64,000 nucleotides of DNA from JAUILH01 sp965230535 (GTDB taxonomy: Bacteria; Bacteroidota; Bacteroidia; Flavobacteriales_D; JAUILH01), in the NCBI GenBank assembly GCA_965230535.1, contig OZ246009.1:2170001-2234000 (forward strand), given 5' to 3'. Position 1 is the first letter of the stretch. Each line of letters begins with the position of its first letter. The notes under the pieces were generated by a model. The model searched no databases. It was not told where the DNA came from and was given only the letters and a program-made list of their open reading frames with translations. Below, piece after piece: positions 34,320-43,657 of the stretch. A program made the position numbers and the translations under genes.

Positions 34320-36977
34320 TTAAGCTATTCGTGAGTATTCGTGCATGATGGAGTCAACCGTGTCTTTCAGCTTGATATTGGTAATGGTGAAGTAGTGGCT
34401 GTTTTTATACTTCTTGTTGTAATACTCAAAAAGAGTTCTGTAATCTCTATCCAGGAAGTGAATCGTTTCAATGTCGAGCTCCTGCTTTCTTTGTCTGATG
34501 AGTCTTGGAGAAGCCGACAAATGAATATTAAGCTTGGGCTTCAGAATAAATGAATAGAGACTCCTTAAGAAACGTTTGTTCAATTTAATATTGGATCGTT
34601 TACTGTCATTGATAAAATCGAAATAATAGCGATCAAACACAACCGTCTTTCCTCTCAACACATATTTGAAATAGATGTATACCTGACCAACCATATAATC
34701 GGTGTAGTAATACGCAAATCTTAGAAGTGAAGAGATCAAACTGTTGTTCTTTCCCTGGCGTGGCAAGCGTTCTGATGCTGCCTTCTCGGCTTTTTTTCTT
34801 CCGCCATGTTTTATGGCGCTAATGATGGGTAAAATACCAGGCCTGTGGCGAAGAACAACCACTTCCTTTCTGTATTGATTTTCCAGAGTGGTTTTTACTT
34901 TCTCAATTATTGTAGACTTTCCGGCTCCATCAACGCCACTAAATGTGATGATCTCTCCTTTACCGCGCCAGATTTCCAATAAGGTATCTTTTAGATAGGC
35001 AATTTTGTTTTTAATTCCGGGCCAAAATGTCTGATTTAACTGGAGATGAAGTTTTAAGGCCTGACTTAACAATTTGTCCGGTCTAAACAATGCTTCCAAT
35101 GAATCCAACTCAATACGATACTTGGCATGAATGTAATCGAGAACTTCTTCCTTAACACCCTCAGGCAGATTTAGATAATGCATTTCATATTTAGTAGGAA
35201 TAGAAGCATTGTTTAGATAATAAAAGAGCATGGCATACTCCAAATCAAACTTTAGATGAGGCACAAAGACGCCCTTCTTCAGGTCCTTTTTCGCTGATTT
35301 GAGAAGAGTTTCTGTTTCCATCATTTGCATAGATTTTCTCTTAAACTGATGGATGAGATCGATACTCAAATAGCTGCCATCTCTGAAGAACAATTGAAGT
35401 ACAGACATGAAGGACTTCTTCAATACTTTTTTCTTCACGATTAGTCTATGCTGACTACAAAAGTTGATGACTTCAGGAATGGCATTCACTGAGATGGCAA
35501 TGTCCAAGTCGGAACTGTCTGCTAATTCGGAAAGTCCAGCTTCCTTAAATTTTAAAAAAGCATGAGGAAGTGTAGCCAATTTGTCGTTGAATTCCTCAAT
35601 AAATCTGCTTCTATGTGATTGAGAAGATTCGAACTTGAGAATTGAAGTCAAAGCCTTTTCCCAAACAGCCAATTGTCTCAATTGATCAGCTGTGGTCTTC
35701 TCCTGAAGCTGAAAACAACGGCCATAGTAGCTTATGGTATAAAGCAGATAAAGTTTGATGTGTAGGTCGATATCAATCTTGTAGGTATCTATGAGGTAAC
35801 GTATTCTCCCCATATCTGCGCATTTGAATATCTGATCAAATAATCTGGATGTATTTGCCTTCTTCAGGAAGATTTCGGTCTGAAAGTTAAAGTGAAACAA
35901 ATCGAATAGGAGAGGAGCGTCACATTTTGCCAATTCCCAATCGTATAAGACGGCTTTTCGTCCGTTAATCCTTAAATTCCATGGAGTAAAATCTCCATGA
36001 GCTATGGAAGTAGCAATTTTTTCATTGTTGTTGATCTCTTCTCTGGTCTGATTCAACAACAATAGAACACGTTTCATTTGATCACTTAACTGTCGTCTTT
36101 TTAAATATGAAAGGTTGTCGAGAATGTCATTCCAAAATGCCGTTTTCCAAATTGGTTGAATCTGAATTGGAGACAGCTTTATAAGTTCCCTGAGTACTTT
36201 TTGATGCATTGTCCCAAACTCCGGATTTAACTTAGAATTCTTAACATCAAAAGCTTTGGTAAGCATAAGTGTGCGATCCATTTCCTGGCACAATTCCGGA
36301 AGCATGAATGTATTTGGCTCTTTGTGTTTTAAACGACGAATGAATTGACGTTCATTATTGATGCGATACATGGTATGCATGTTACTGGCGAATTTCACAT
36401 AATGAGTTGCCTCTCCCTTATTTTGCAATGAGATAACAGGTGTTCTGTCGTATCCGGCCGTTCCCATAAAAACTGTGTAGGAATCATAAACAAGATCTTC
36501 GAACAAGGATTCCAGCTTGTGTGCTTTTTTGCTGTAGATACTCAAGCTTGTACCAACCAACAAACGATCTAAACCAAGTTTTTGAATGCCTTTTACTAAC
36601 CAAGAGAAGGCCAACGATCTTTTAGAACAAACGTTGTAGGTGTTCAAAATGGATTGAATGTTCTTCTGATATAACCAACGCATTTGTCCGTCACGTCTTT
36701 GAATTACTTTAAAATCAGAGCGCTCAAAATCAAGATTCAGTTGCCCACCTCCAAAGTGAAACACCATATCAAATTCCTCAATTGAATAACCTCTAATGGA
36801 CTCAACACATTTGGAAAAGTTGATTAGGATGTTCGGGGCGTCTTCACTTTCATATCTGGATAAACTTTCGACCTGCTTCATTCGGCAATCCGGGTCAAAT
36901 ACAAAAGCATTGAATTGCTTTGGAGCAAAAAGGTGAAGAATGATTTTTATATCGGCTGTAAGTATGGGACTTCTCAT
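34320..36977 (-). CDS. Three-domain fusion: APH-type kinase, nucleotidyltransferase-like, thymidylate-kinase-like
   Basis: An 885-residue cytoplasmic protein. Around residue 327 HGDFTPWNLRINGRKAVLYDWE gives the catalytic loop of aminoglycoside/choline kinase-like (APH) phosphotransferases. Around 485, SSDLDIAISVN is the acidic-pair pattern of a nucleotidyltransferase-like fold, though the preceding GS motif is altered. From about 672, ITFSGVDGAGKSTIIEKV is a P-loop of thymidylate-kinase type, with VVFDRYYFDFI the DR-Y motif and PRLIRQRKQE the lid. I do not know a named function. Sugar or nucleotide phosphorylation for polysaccharide decoration is a fair inference from its place in the locus. 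It leads a unit with its own dyad and sigma-54-like element. Confidence 0.75.
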   Translation of the reverse strand: MRSPILTADIKIILHLFAPKQFNAFVFDPDCRMKQVESLSRYESEDAPNILINFSKCVESIRGYSIEEFDMVFHFGGGQLNLDFERSDFKVIQRRDGQMRWLYQKNIQSILNTYNVCSKRSLAFSWLVKGIQKLGLDRLLVGTSLSIYSKKAHKLESLFEDLVYDSYTVFMGTAGYDRTPVISLQNKGEATHYVKFASNMHTMYRINNERQFIRRLKHKEPNTFMLPELCQEMDRTLMLTKAFDVKNSKLNPEFGTMHQKVLRELIKLSPIQIQPIWKTAFWNDILDNLSYLKRRQLSDQMKRVLLLLNQTREEINNNEKIATSIAHGDFTPWNLRINGRKAVLYDWELAKCDAPLLFDLFHFNFQTEIFLKKANTSRLFDQIFKCADMGRIRYLIDTYKIDIDLHIKLYLLYTISYYGRCFQLQEKTTADQLRQLAVWEKALTSILKFESSQSHRSRFIEEFNDKLATLPHAFLKFKEAGLSELADSSDLDIAISVNAIPEVINFCSQHRLIVKKKVLKKSFMSVLQLFFRDGSYLSIDLIHQFKRKSMQMMETETLLKSAKKDLKKGVFVPHLKFDLEYAMLFYYLNNASIPTKYEMHYLNLPEGVKEEVLDYIHAKYRIELDSLEALFRPDKLLSQALKLHLQLNQTFWPGIKNKIAYLKDTLLEIWRGKGEIITFSGVDGAGKSTIIEKVKTTLENQYRKEVVVLRHRPGILPIISAIKHGGRKKAEKAASERLPRQGKNNSLISSLLRFAYYYTDYMVGQVYIYFKYVLRGKTVVFDRYYFDFINDSKRSNIKLNKRFLRSLYSFILKPKLNIHLSASPRLIRQRKQELDIETIHFLDRDYRTLFEYYNKKYKNSHYFTITNIKLKDTVDSIMHEYSRIA

Positions 36978-37009
36978 ATAACAGTTGTTTAATGGTGTAT
37001 TGAGTTATA

Positions 37010-37025
37010 TGTGAAAAATGTGCCA
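37010..37025 (-). promoter_or_regulatory. Candidate sigma-54 promoter (TGGCAC-ATTTT-TCACA)
   Basis: Perfect -24 TGGCAC on the minus strand with the normal 5-nt gap; the -12 half is poor. It ends 33 nt before the start codon at 36977, with the dyad b about 100 nt further upstream. Confidence 0.35.
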
Positions 37026-37120
37026 TTGCTGTTGAGTCATCTCCAATTACAACAAAATCAAATAGTTACAATCGTGAATAGGTTTTGACTATGTTAAAAT
37101 GATTACTTATCCGGGACGAC

Positions 37121-37137
37121 TTTCCCAAATTGGGAAA
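37121..37137. promoter_or_regulatory. Dyad TTTCCCAAATTGGGAAA, proposed activator site b
   Basis: Best copy of the motif: perfect 8-bp arms TTTCCCAA/TTGGGAAA around one A, containing TTCCCA-N3-TGGGAA. It lies 3 nt beyond the stop of the polymerase gene and 144 nt upstream of the 36977 start. Confidence 0.7.
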
Positions 37138-37139
37138 CA

Positions 37140-38438
37140 TTATTTCTCAGTAAGTAAGGTATGCTGGTGCCATCTCTTCTCGAAAAGATCTTTGCTGAGC
37201 TTTTCTTTCAACGACAATTTGGAGTCAAGTTGAACAGTGAAAATGAGGATCAGAAACTGATAAAACAGGATGCCGTAATTGGCTTCTCCGAAAATTCCAA
37301 ACTCAGTGAGTGAGTTAATGAAAATTGGAATAAACAGGGCTATGAAGAAGCGATTATATGGACTCTTGATTTGATTGAAAAACGTTTTTATGGTGCTCAC
37401 AAATTGCCAAAAGACAATGAAGAAACCAACAAATCCTAAATTCATAAGTGCCTGGATAAACGTGTTGTGCGTCATTTTACCCGGATAAGTATTCAGTCCC
37501 TGAAAATAGTCTGTGTAATTGATTCTCATAAATCCATAGCCGAAGAACGGTTCTTTAACAATGCCCTCGTTTAACAAGGCGTTCCAAAAGGGAATTCGCC
37601 CTGTCATGCTCATAACTTCCTCAGTCCCTCCTGAATCTTTAAAGACGATTAGTTTCAATAAAATTGGCAGGCCTATGATACCTACAATGATCATAACTCC
37701 CTTTAAACGCTTGTTTTCTGACCACAGAATCAGAATGCCACAGATAATCGCAAAGCCAATGATTGAGGACCTTGAGGATGTCATAAGTAAAATAGCCAGT
37801 CCAACACCAATCATAAGAATTGGAGCCAAACGCTTTTTCGAGTTCATAATCATCACATAGGCCATAGATGCGCATATGCTCGCCAGCATTCCCAACTCAT
37901 TCGGATTCATAATCCATCCCCCCAAACGTTTCTCTTCACCACCTCTCATTCCTCTGTAAAAAGTGTCTGGTTCTACAATGCCGCCAATAATGAATACAAC
38001 CAGAATGGGAAGTGTGGCCCAGGCAAATAGTGGTGCATACTCAATTTTCTTATTGGGGAAATGGTGATTAATACATACGACTAACTGAATGAAAACAAGT
38101 ACAAAGATAAAGCTCTCAAAGGTCATAAGCCATTGAAGTGCAGAGTACTGATAATTACTGGACCAAAGCAGAGACGCCAGACCTAAGAACAAATAAAGAC
38201 AATAGAGTAGTGGGCTCAACAAATGATCGTAGGCAAACTTTGTTCTCAAACCGTGTGATTTCAATTTGAATCGAATGCCAAGAACCGTTGCCGTCATACC
38301 AATTCTAATAATGGTTTTAAACACCTGGTTAATTGATCTTTCTTCAGCAATAGAGAAGTATCCGGCAATCTTGAACATCAATACAAGTGTCAGAATTGTT
38401 CTGATATGCTTAACTAGATATGGCAGTTTATGCGGCAT
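37140..38438 (-). CDS. O-antigen ligase/polymerase (Wzy-like) membrane protein
   Basis: A 432-residue protein with about eleven membrane helices. A large loop contains GGWIMNPNELGMLASICASMAY, and SSRSSIIGFAIICGILIL follows. These are features of the Wzy_C O-antigen ligase/polymerase family, as is GYGFMRINYTDYFQGLNTYPGKMTHNTFIQALMNLG, with the His-containing periplasmic loop. It should polymerise lipid-linked repeat units in the periplasm. Wzy rather than ligase is favoured by neighbouring flippase, Wza and Wzc-like genes. The start overlaps the end of the upstream glycosyltransferase. Confidence 0.85.
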   Translation of the reverse strand: MPHKLPYLVKHIRTILTLVLMFKIAGYFSIAEERSINQVFKTIIRIGMTATVLGIRFKLKSHGLRTKFAYDHLLSPLLYCLYLFLGLASLLWSSNYQYSALQWLMTFESFIFVLVFIQLVVCINHHFPNKKIEYAPLFAWATLPILVVFIIGGIVEPDTFYRGMRGGEEKRLGGWIMNPNELGMLASICASMAYVMIMNSKKRLAPILMIGVGLAILLMTSSRSSIIGFAIICGILILWSENKRLKGVMIIVGIIGLPILLKLIVFKDSGGTEEVMSMTGRIPFWNALLNEGIVKEPFFGYGFMRINYTDYFQGLNTYPGKMTHNTFIQALMNLGFVGFFIVFWQFVSTIKTFFNQIKSPYNRFFIALFIPIFINSLTEFGIFGEANYGILFYQFLILIFTVQLDSKLSLKEKLSKDLFEKRWHQHTLLTEK

Positions 38439-39549
38439 AGAGGTCGATCATTTGTTTTGAAATTTGTGTCCAGTCGAACTCTTCTGAAATCATCTTTTTA
38501 CAATTTTTAGCCAGATTTCTGAGTTCGTTTTGTTCTCTCAGGTCGATTGATTTAGAGAATGTTTTCGCCAAAGACATGGGGTTGTTGTTCTTTAATACAA
38601 ATCCCGAGTCGTACGAGCTTACAAAGGTTCCCATATTGGTTTCTTTACTCACAATAACCGGCACTCCAAGACTGGCTGATTCTAAAACAACTCCTGGCAA
38701 TCCTTCATTACGTGAGGTCAAACACAAAAAGTCCATTTGTGTCATCAACATCAATTTATCCATTCCAAACTGCCCTCCCAGGAATCTGATATTTTCTGTA
38801 ATACTCAGTTTTTCTGCCAATTGACTTAATTCGGGTCTTTGCTGACCATCTCCGATAATCCATAGTTCAGATTTTCTTCTGAAATGATCTGGCATCAAGG
38901 CAAAACCTTCAAGTAAGATATCCAGTCCCTTGGTATGGATATCAATGCGCCCCACAAAACCGAAAACAACTTTATCTTCATTCGTTTTCGACGGACTGAT
39001 GACAATAGAATATGGCTCCTGTCCATTTGCGATGAGCTTGTAAGGAGCACTTTTGAAGTGCTTTTTCAAACCGTCGACTTCACTTGCCCCAATCAGATGA
39101 ATGCACTTGGCATTTTTAACAACGGCTCTTTCGAACAAGTTGATGTAGAGTATTTTCTTGAATCGACTTCTTTTAAGTGCCACTGTGTTGTAGGCGCCAT
39201 GAGGGGTGTAGATATATGGAATATTATGTTTTTTCAGCTTCATGGCGACGGCATATAACTGAGGTAAAAAGCCGCCATGAAGGTGAACAACCGCTTGCTT
39301 ATCCAACATCTCAATCCTTTGGAGTAGCTTTTTGCTCAAACTAAACTTCAAAATCTGATCCTGAAACAGTTCAGTAGCATAGTTTCTTTGTGGATAGTTG
39401 TGAACGACCTCTTTGGTGATTCCCCAAACACTTACTTTGTATCCCAATTGAGCTTGGTGTGTGGCCAGTTTGTTAACTACCTTGTTAACCCCATTCATTC
39501 TATTTGGGTTGGCTTTTCCTAACAATACATGTATTATTTGAAGATCCAT
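38428..39549 (-). CDS. Glycosyltransferase, GT4/group 1 type
   Basis: A 373-residue GT-B enzyme. The N-terminus IIHVLLGKANPNRMNGVNKVV and the segment VHLHGGFLPQLYAVAMKL belong to the acceptor domain. VFGFVGRIDIHTKGLDILLEGF and FLCLTSRNEGLPGVVLESASLGVPVIV form the donor site, with E-x7-E in the latter. It is expected to build the exopolysaccharide repeat unit. It overlaps both its upstream neighbour (flippase) by 16 nt and its downstream neighbour by 11 nt, so it is firmly within the operon. Confidence 0.9.
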   Translation of the reverse strand: MDLQIIHVLLGKANPNRMNGVNKVVNKLATHQAQLGYKVSVWGITKEVVHNYPQRNYATELFQDQILKFSLSKKLLQRIEMLDKQAVVHLHGGFLPQLYAVAMKLKKHNIPYIYTPHGAYNTVALKRSRFKKILYINLFERAVVKNAKCIHLIGASEVDGLKKHFKSAPYKLIANGQEPYSIVISPSKTNEDKVVFGFVGRIDIHTKGLDILLEGFALMPDHFRRKSELWIIGDGQQRPELSQLAEKLSITENIRFLGGQFGMDKLMLMTQMDFLCLTSRNEGLPGVVLESASLGVPVIVSKETNMGTFVSSYDSGFVLKNNNPMSLAKTFSKSIDLREQNELRNLAKNCKKMISEEFDWTQISKQMIDLYAA

Positions 39550-40790
39550 TTGATGTCGTTTTTAAGTGAATATGTATAAATGCTCAGGCAAATGATCTGA
39601 GACAGAAAAAGGCCGATTAGAATACCGTTTAACTCGAATTTTTCAACAAGAGGAATTGCGAATCCGCCAACCAAAACAGAGCTCACAGCATAGCCAATAA
39701 AAATGGTTCTGTTGTCTTCTATGGTTCTAATCAAAAACCTTAGAATGGTTCCGAAAAAGACAAATACATAGAGCCCACAGAAAACGAGTACAAGCCATGA
39801 GAATCTGGCATATTGATGCCCGTATAATTCTGTAATAATTGTGTGACTGAATACTGAAATGATCGCTGTTATAAGAATCAGTGGCAATACAGATTTCTTC
39901 ACTATTGAACTCATATAGTTCATCATAGCAATGCGCCCTTTTTTAGATAGAATCTCTGAAGCTTTAAGAGGTACAATGTTTTCCATTGCCAGGAAAATCA
40001 CATTAAGTACGCCCATCATATTTTGAACAATTCTTATCGCACCTATGGCCACAGGGCCTACCAAACTGGCTCCAATCATGAGTAAATAGTTACCCGAGAA
40101 CCATTGAAGCACTGCAGTTACCAATAAGTATCTCGAAAATTTCCAGTGAGCGGACACTACCTTTTTCACGCCTTGTACATTTACCTTTAATCTGCTGTAT
40201 CTGATCGTTCCAATTACTATTGACAAGGTCAAAAGTGTATTGATGATAATGAAAACGGAAGTCACATCTAATCTACCCATGAACATGAGTGTCGGAATGG
40301 CACATATTTGAGCTCCAGAAGCTATTAGATCCATTACGATCACTTGTTGGGGACGTTGTTTGGCAAATACAACACGTCTCAGAAAATCGTTATGAATGAA
40401 GAGTGCAGACACCAAAGGCAACCATAAACCCAATTCCGGAGAGATCAATGTAGCATCAAACCATATGATCCCCTGAACAACAGCATAGTTGATTAGGAAA
40501 ACACCAGTCGTACACATGATTTGAATGGTGTGAAGTTGATTCAAATAAGTTTGGGAGTCTTTTTGCTTGTTGATTAAAGTGAACAAAGGCATGGTAATAA
40601 ACGCCTGGTGCAGACTGCTTGTGAATAGAACCAATAGCCAGGCAATTGTGAATGCACCATAAGCTTCAATCCCGAGAAATCTTGCAAGAAGAATCCCAAC
40701 TATAAAGTTTGAGCCACTTACAATGCCCTGATCAAAGAAAACCATGAGCTTTGATTTGTTGGAATATAGTTTGTCGATTACACTTCTCAT
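39534..40790 (-). CDS. Wzx-type polysaccharide flippase
   Basis: A 418-residue polytopic protein with about 12 membrane helices. The opening FFDQGIVSGSNFIVGILLARFLGIEAYGAF is typical of the polysaccharide transporter branch of the MOP superfamily. It should flip the undecaprenyl-linked repeat unit to the periplasm. It lies between the Wzc-like gene (overlap ATGA at 40787-40790) and a glycosyltransferase, as in Wzx/Wzy loci. Confidence 0.86.
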   Translation of the reverse strand: MRSVIDKLYSNKSKLMVFFDQGIVSGSNFIVGILLARFLGIEAYGAFTIAWLLVLFTSSLHQAFITMPLFTLINKQKDSQTYLNQLHTIQIMCTTGVFLINYAVVQGIIWFDATLISPELGLWLPLVSALFIHNDFLRRVVFAKQRPQQVIVMDLIASGAQICAIPTLMFMGRLDVTSVFIIINTLLTLSIVIGTIRYSRLKVNVQGVKKVVSAHWKFSRYLLVTAVLQWFSGNYLLMIGASLVGPVAIGAIRIVQNMMGVLNVIFLAMENIVPLKASEILSKKGRIAMMNYMSSIVKKSVLPLILITAIISVFSHTIITELYGHQYARFSWLVLVFCGLYVFVFFGTILRFLIRTIEDNRTIFIGYAVSSVLVGGFAIPLVEKFELNGILIGLFLSQIICLSIYTYSLKNDIKWIFK

Positions 40791-42907
40791 CTCGCAAAGA
40801 TTCTTTTGAACATGTTTGACAATTTGCCTCCCAATGATAGATTGACAGACTTGAATACTGAAGCTTGATAATGACCTGAATAATTGCTTGTCTTAGGCGC
40901 TCCGTTAAGCACAATTTCTATGTTAGTCAGACCGTACTCGTCCGCAATTAACTTAGGCTGTTGCATATGCGCCATTTTGGTATGATTGGCACGAACCACG
41001 TACATACAAAGTGTACTCTTGCACATCCATTCAATTGAAGAAATATCCATAGATGTGGAAGAAGTGTCCACCAACAGGAAGTCGTAATTCTCCTGAAGTT
41101 TGTTTAAAGTCTCATTGTCAAATCCCAGGTTGTTAGAATCTACCTTAAAGGCTGTGTAATCCAAACTACTCAATGCCTGTACAAATTGGTTGGCAACGTA
41201 AGTTTTGCCCTCTGACGCCATGGTAGAACAAACGGTAATAATGCTACCTGGTTGAATCTGCTTCTTAATCAAAAGTCGCTTAACCAATTGAGTCGCGTCC
41301 GTTAACTGATTGTTTTGTCTTACTACACCACAGATTGGCATTCCGGTATGACGTTCAATGTCATCACGTGAAGCGACTTTTGCCAGACTATAGCTTCTGA
41401 AGTACACGAAGAATATGCCTATAATCAATCCCAAAAGTCCACCTACAAAAGTGATTAGAACTTTATTCGGAGAAATAGGGGAGGAAGGCGGAATGGCCGG
41501 TTGAATGATTCTGTGAAAAGAGATGTTTGAGCTGGAAGTAATGCTGGCTTCAATTTTCTTCTGAGACAGGAAGTTATACACGTCTTCCAGCAATCTAAAC
41601 TCTCTGTCTAAGATGTTTAAGTCACGCTCTCTGGTTGGCAAATCATCGAACATATGTGAGGCTTCTTCCAGTTCAACTTCAATGTCTTTTTGTCTGATAA
41701 CAATGTCTTTTAAGTTTTGGGCAATTGCTTCTTTTATGTAGCCTTTTATCTCTTCAATTTTATCATTTGCAGCAATTACTTTCTCGTGAGAATCTGTGTA
41801 TTTCGTGATTAAATCTCTTCGTTCGTCCTGCCACAGCTTGAGTTTTTTAACCAATTCTGTCAATAAGAGATCTCCGAATCCAAAATTGATGGCAGTTTCG
41901 TTGAAGTAATCGCCTTTTTCTATGTATTGCTGAAGCTCTCTGATCGCTTCAACCTGCATGTCTAAATTGATTTTTTGGATTTCCAGTTTTGAAATATGCC
42001 TTAAACCGGTCTCTGTTTCCTGAGTCGTGTTAACCACATCATGGTCTTTTTTGTATCGCTCAAGATCTTGCTCTGCTGCTTTTAGCTTAAGTCGTACTTC
42101 ACTTATTTTTTGTTCGATGAAATTCTCCGTTTTGTTAGCAGCTTCAGCTTTACTACTTACATGATCCTTGATATAGGCCTCACAAATTGCATTCGTGAAA
42201 TCCGCAACCAATTGAGGGTGCTCATCCTTGTACACAACTCTTAAAACAGACACTTCTTTGTCTACCGGAACCACATTTAGGTTACTGCTTATGTGATTTA
42301 CCAATTTGTCATTGTTCCAAAGTGTGATCTTATAAGTATCATCTATGTCGAGCCCACGCTTGTTAAATACCTGAAGGTTTCTTGAAATTTTAATCGATCT
42401 TCCGTCTATGAAAAATGGCTCTCCAAGTGATCCATTAACTTTCGATTGGTTCGCAAACGTGATAGACAAATGACTTTTGTTCGAAATCTTCAATTCAAAA
42501 CTGAAATTTCTATCACTCACAAAGCCAGAATCGTATTCAATTGTAAAAGGCGCGTCAGTATATAGTAGGGTGCTCTTGAATTTACCAACTCTATAGATAC
42601 TCATCATCATGCCTTTAACAGATGACAATGCTTTGGAGATGATCAAAGGAGATTTAAGAACCTCTGCTTCCGTTTCTACTTTGTTTTCTGATGTAAACAC
42701 ATCAAAGTTCTTATAAAGCTTATTGCCACTGTATCCATACTTCTGATTGTCTAACTGAATTTTCGCAGTCGCCTGATACATGTTAGGGGAGTAGTCCACC
42801 AGTTTCTTAGCTCCAAACAAAAAAGCGATAAAAACCAGGGCTATGATAGGCAAACCTTTTACTAAAGGTCGCAGCTGTTTTTTTAAGTTCTGTAAGCCGT
42901 TCATCAT
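40787..42907 (-). CDS. Wzc-like chain-length/export protein with degenerate tyrosine-kinase domain
   Basis: A 706-residue inner-membrane protein. A membrane helix near residues 22-40 starts the Wzz-type domain. A long coiled-coil periplasmic region follows (about 225-430). A second helix (VLITFVGGLLGLIIGIFFVYF, about 476-496) returns to the cytoplasm. The C-terminal ATPase has a good Walker A (STMASEGKT, about 560) and Walker B (FLLVDTSS). The Walker A' has KVDSNNL in place of DxD, and only ~20 residues separate it from Walker B instead of the ~80 usual in BY-kinases. The C-terminus has only two nearby Tyr (NYSGHY). It is probably not an active autokinase but still supports export with the Wza-type protein. 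Confidence 0.85.
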   Translation of the reverse strand: MMNGLQNLKKQLRPLVKGLPIIALVFIAFLFGAKKLVDYSPNMYQATAKIQLDNQKYGYSGNKLYKNFDVFTSENKVETEAEVLKSPLIISKALSSVKGMMMSIYRVGKFKSTLLYTDAPFTIEYDSGFVSDRNFSFELKISNKSHLSITFANQSKVNGSLGEPFFIDGRSIKISRNLQVFNKRGLDIDDTYKITLWNNDKLVNHISSNLNVVPVDKEVSVLRVVYKDEHPQLVADFTNAICEAYIKDHVSSKAEAANKTENFIEQKISEVRLKLKAAEQDLERYKKDHDVVNTTQETETGLRHISKLEIQKINLDMQVEAIRELQQYIEKGDYFNETAINFGFGDLLLTELVKKLKLWQDERRDLITKYTDSHEKVIAANDKIEEIKGYIKEAIAQNLKDIVIRQKDIEVELEEASHMFDDLPTRERDLNILDREFRLLEDVYNFLSQKKIEASITSSSNISFHRIIQPAIPPSSPISPNKVLITFVGGLLGLIIGIFFVYFRSYSLAKVASRDDIERHTGMPICGVVRQNNQLTDATQLVKRLLIKKQIQPGSIITVCSTMASEGKTYVANQFVQALSSLDYTAFKVDSNNLGFDNETLNKLQENYDFLLVDTSSTSMDISSIEWMCKSTLCMYVVRANHTKMAHMQQPKLIADEYGLTNIEIVLNGAPKTSNYSGHYQASVFKSVNLSLGGKLSNMFKRIFAR

Positions 42908-43629
42908 CTTGAGATTATTGAGAATACCAGGGCTATTGCAGTCACTGCACTCGCAAATGGAATGATGACTGGGGCTTTTTCTTCAAATCGTTTACCTCTC
43001 CTTGAAGGGATGTAGACAATGTCGTCTGCTTTCAGGTTGATTTTATGCAGCAAAGTATCATGTGAGTTAGACATGTCAATTGGGTAACCAATCCCATCTC
43101 TAACAATCTTAACATGTTGGATGTCTGCGTACTTTTCAAAGCCTTGAGCCTGGCCTATAATGTGTGTTAGCGAATTGTTTTCTTTTTCCAGAATGTATGT
43201 TCCGGGAGTACGAACTTCTCCAAGTACAGTCACTTCTTTGTTAAGCACCTTTACTACAATCACAGGATCTTTTAGGTACTCCGAATATTGGACTGCAAGG
43301 GAATCGGCAGCCTGGGTGCAAGTTAACCCAGCTATAGAAACGCCGCCGATTCTAGGAAGTTTTATTTCTCCGTTCTCGTCTACCAAAATCCACTTACCAT
43401 ATGCTTCATTAGAATTGTAAATGGTGAATACCGATCCTACACTTAAATCATCGTGGTTCCAGATACTCAAACTTATTTTGTCATCTACCTTGATGATGTG
43501 AAGATCTCTTGAGTCGTCTAATAAATCTTCAACATTTCCTGTATCGAGATTAGAATACATGTTGATGGTTTTGCAAGAAGAACAAGCTGCTATTAGAGCG
43601 AAAAGCAATATAATTCTATTGGTTATCAT
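42904..43629 (-). CDS. Wza-type polysaccharide export lipoprotein
   Basis: A 241-residue outer-membrane polysaccharide export (OPX) protein. The lipoprotein signal ends at LIAACSSC; the following polysaccharide-export domain has VDDKISLSIWNHDDLSVGSV and GEIKLPRIGGVSIAGLTCTQA. A SLBB-type domain follows (VTVLGEVRTPGTYILEK, ADDIVYIPSRRG). The C-terminal hydrophobic segment IIPFASAVTAIALVFSIIS is common in Bacteroidota OPX proteins. It should form or gate the outer-membrane exit for the polymer. It overlaps the Wzc-like gene by ATGA. Confidence 0.92.
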   Translation of the reverse strand: MITNRIILLFALIAACSSCKTINMYSNLDTGNVEDLLDDSRDLHIIKVDDKISLSIWNHDDLSVGSVFTIYNSNEAYGKWILVDENGEIKLPRIGGVSIAGLTCTQAADSLAVQYSEYLKDPVIVVKVLNKEVTVLGEVRTPGTYILEKENNSLTHIIGQAQGFEKYADIQHVKIVRDGIGYPIDMSNSHDTLLHKINLKADDIVYIPSRRGKRFEEKAPVIIPFASAVTAIALVFSIISR

Positions 43630-43657
43630 GGTGTTAATTTTGGTGGAGTTATTAATC

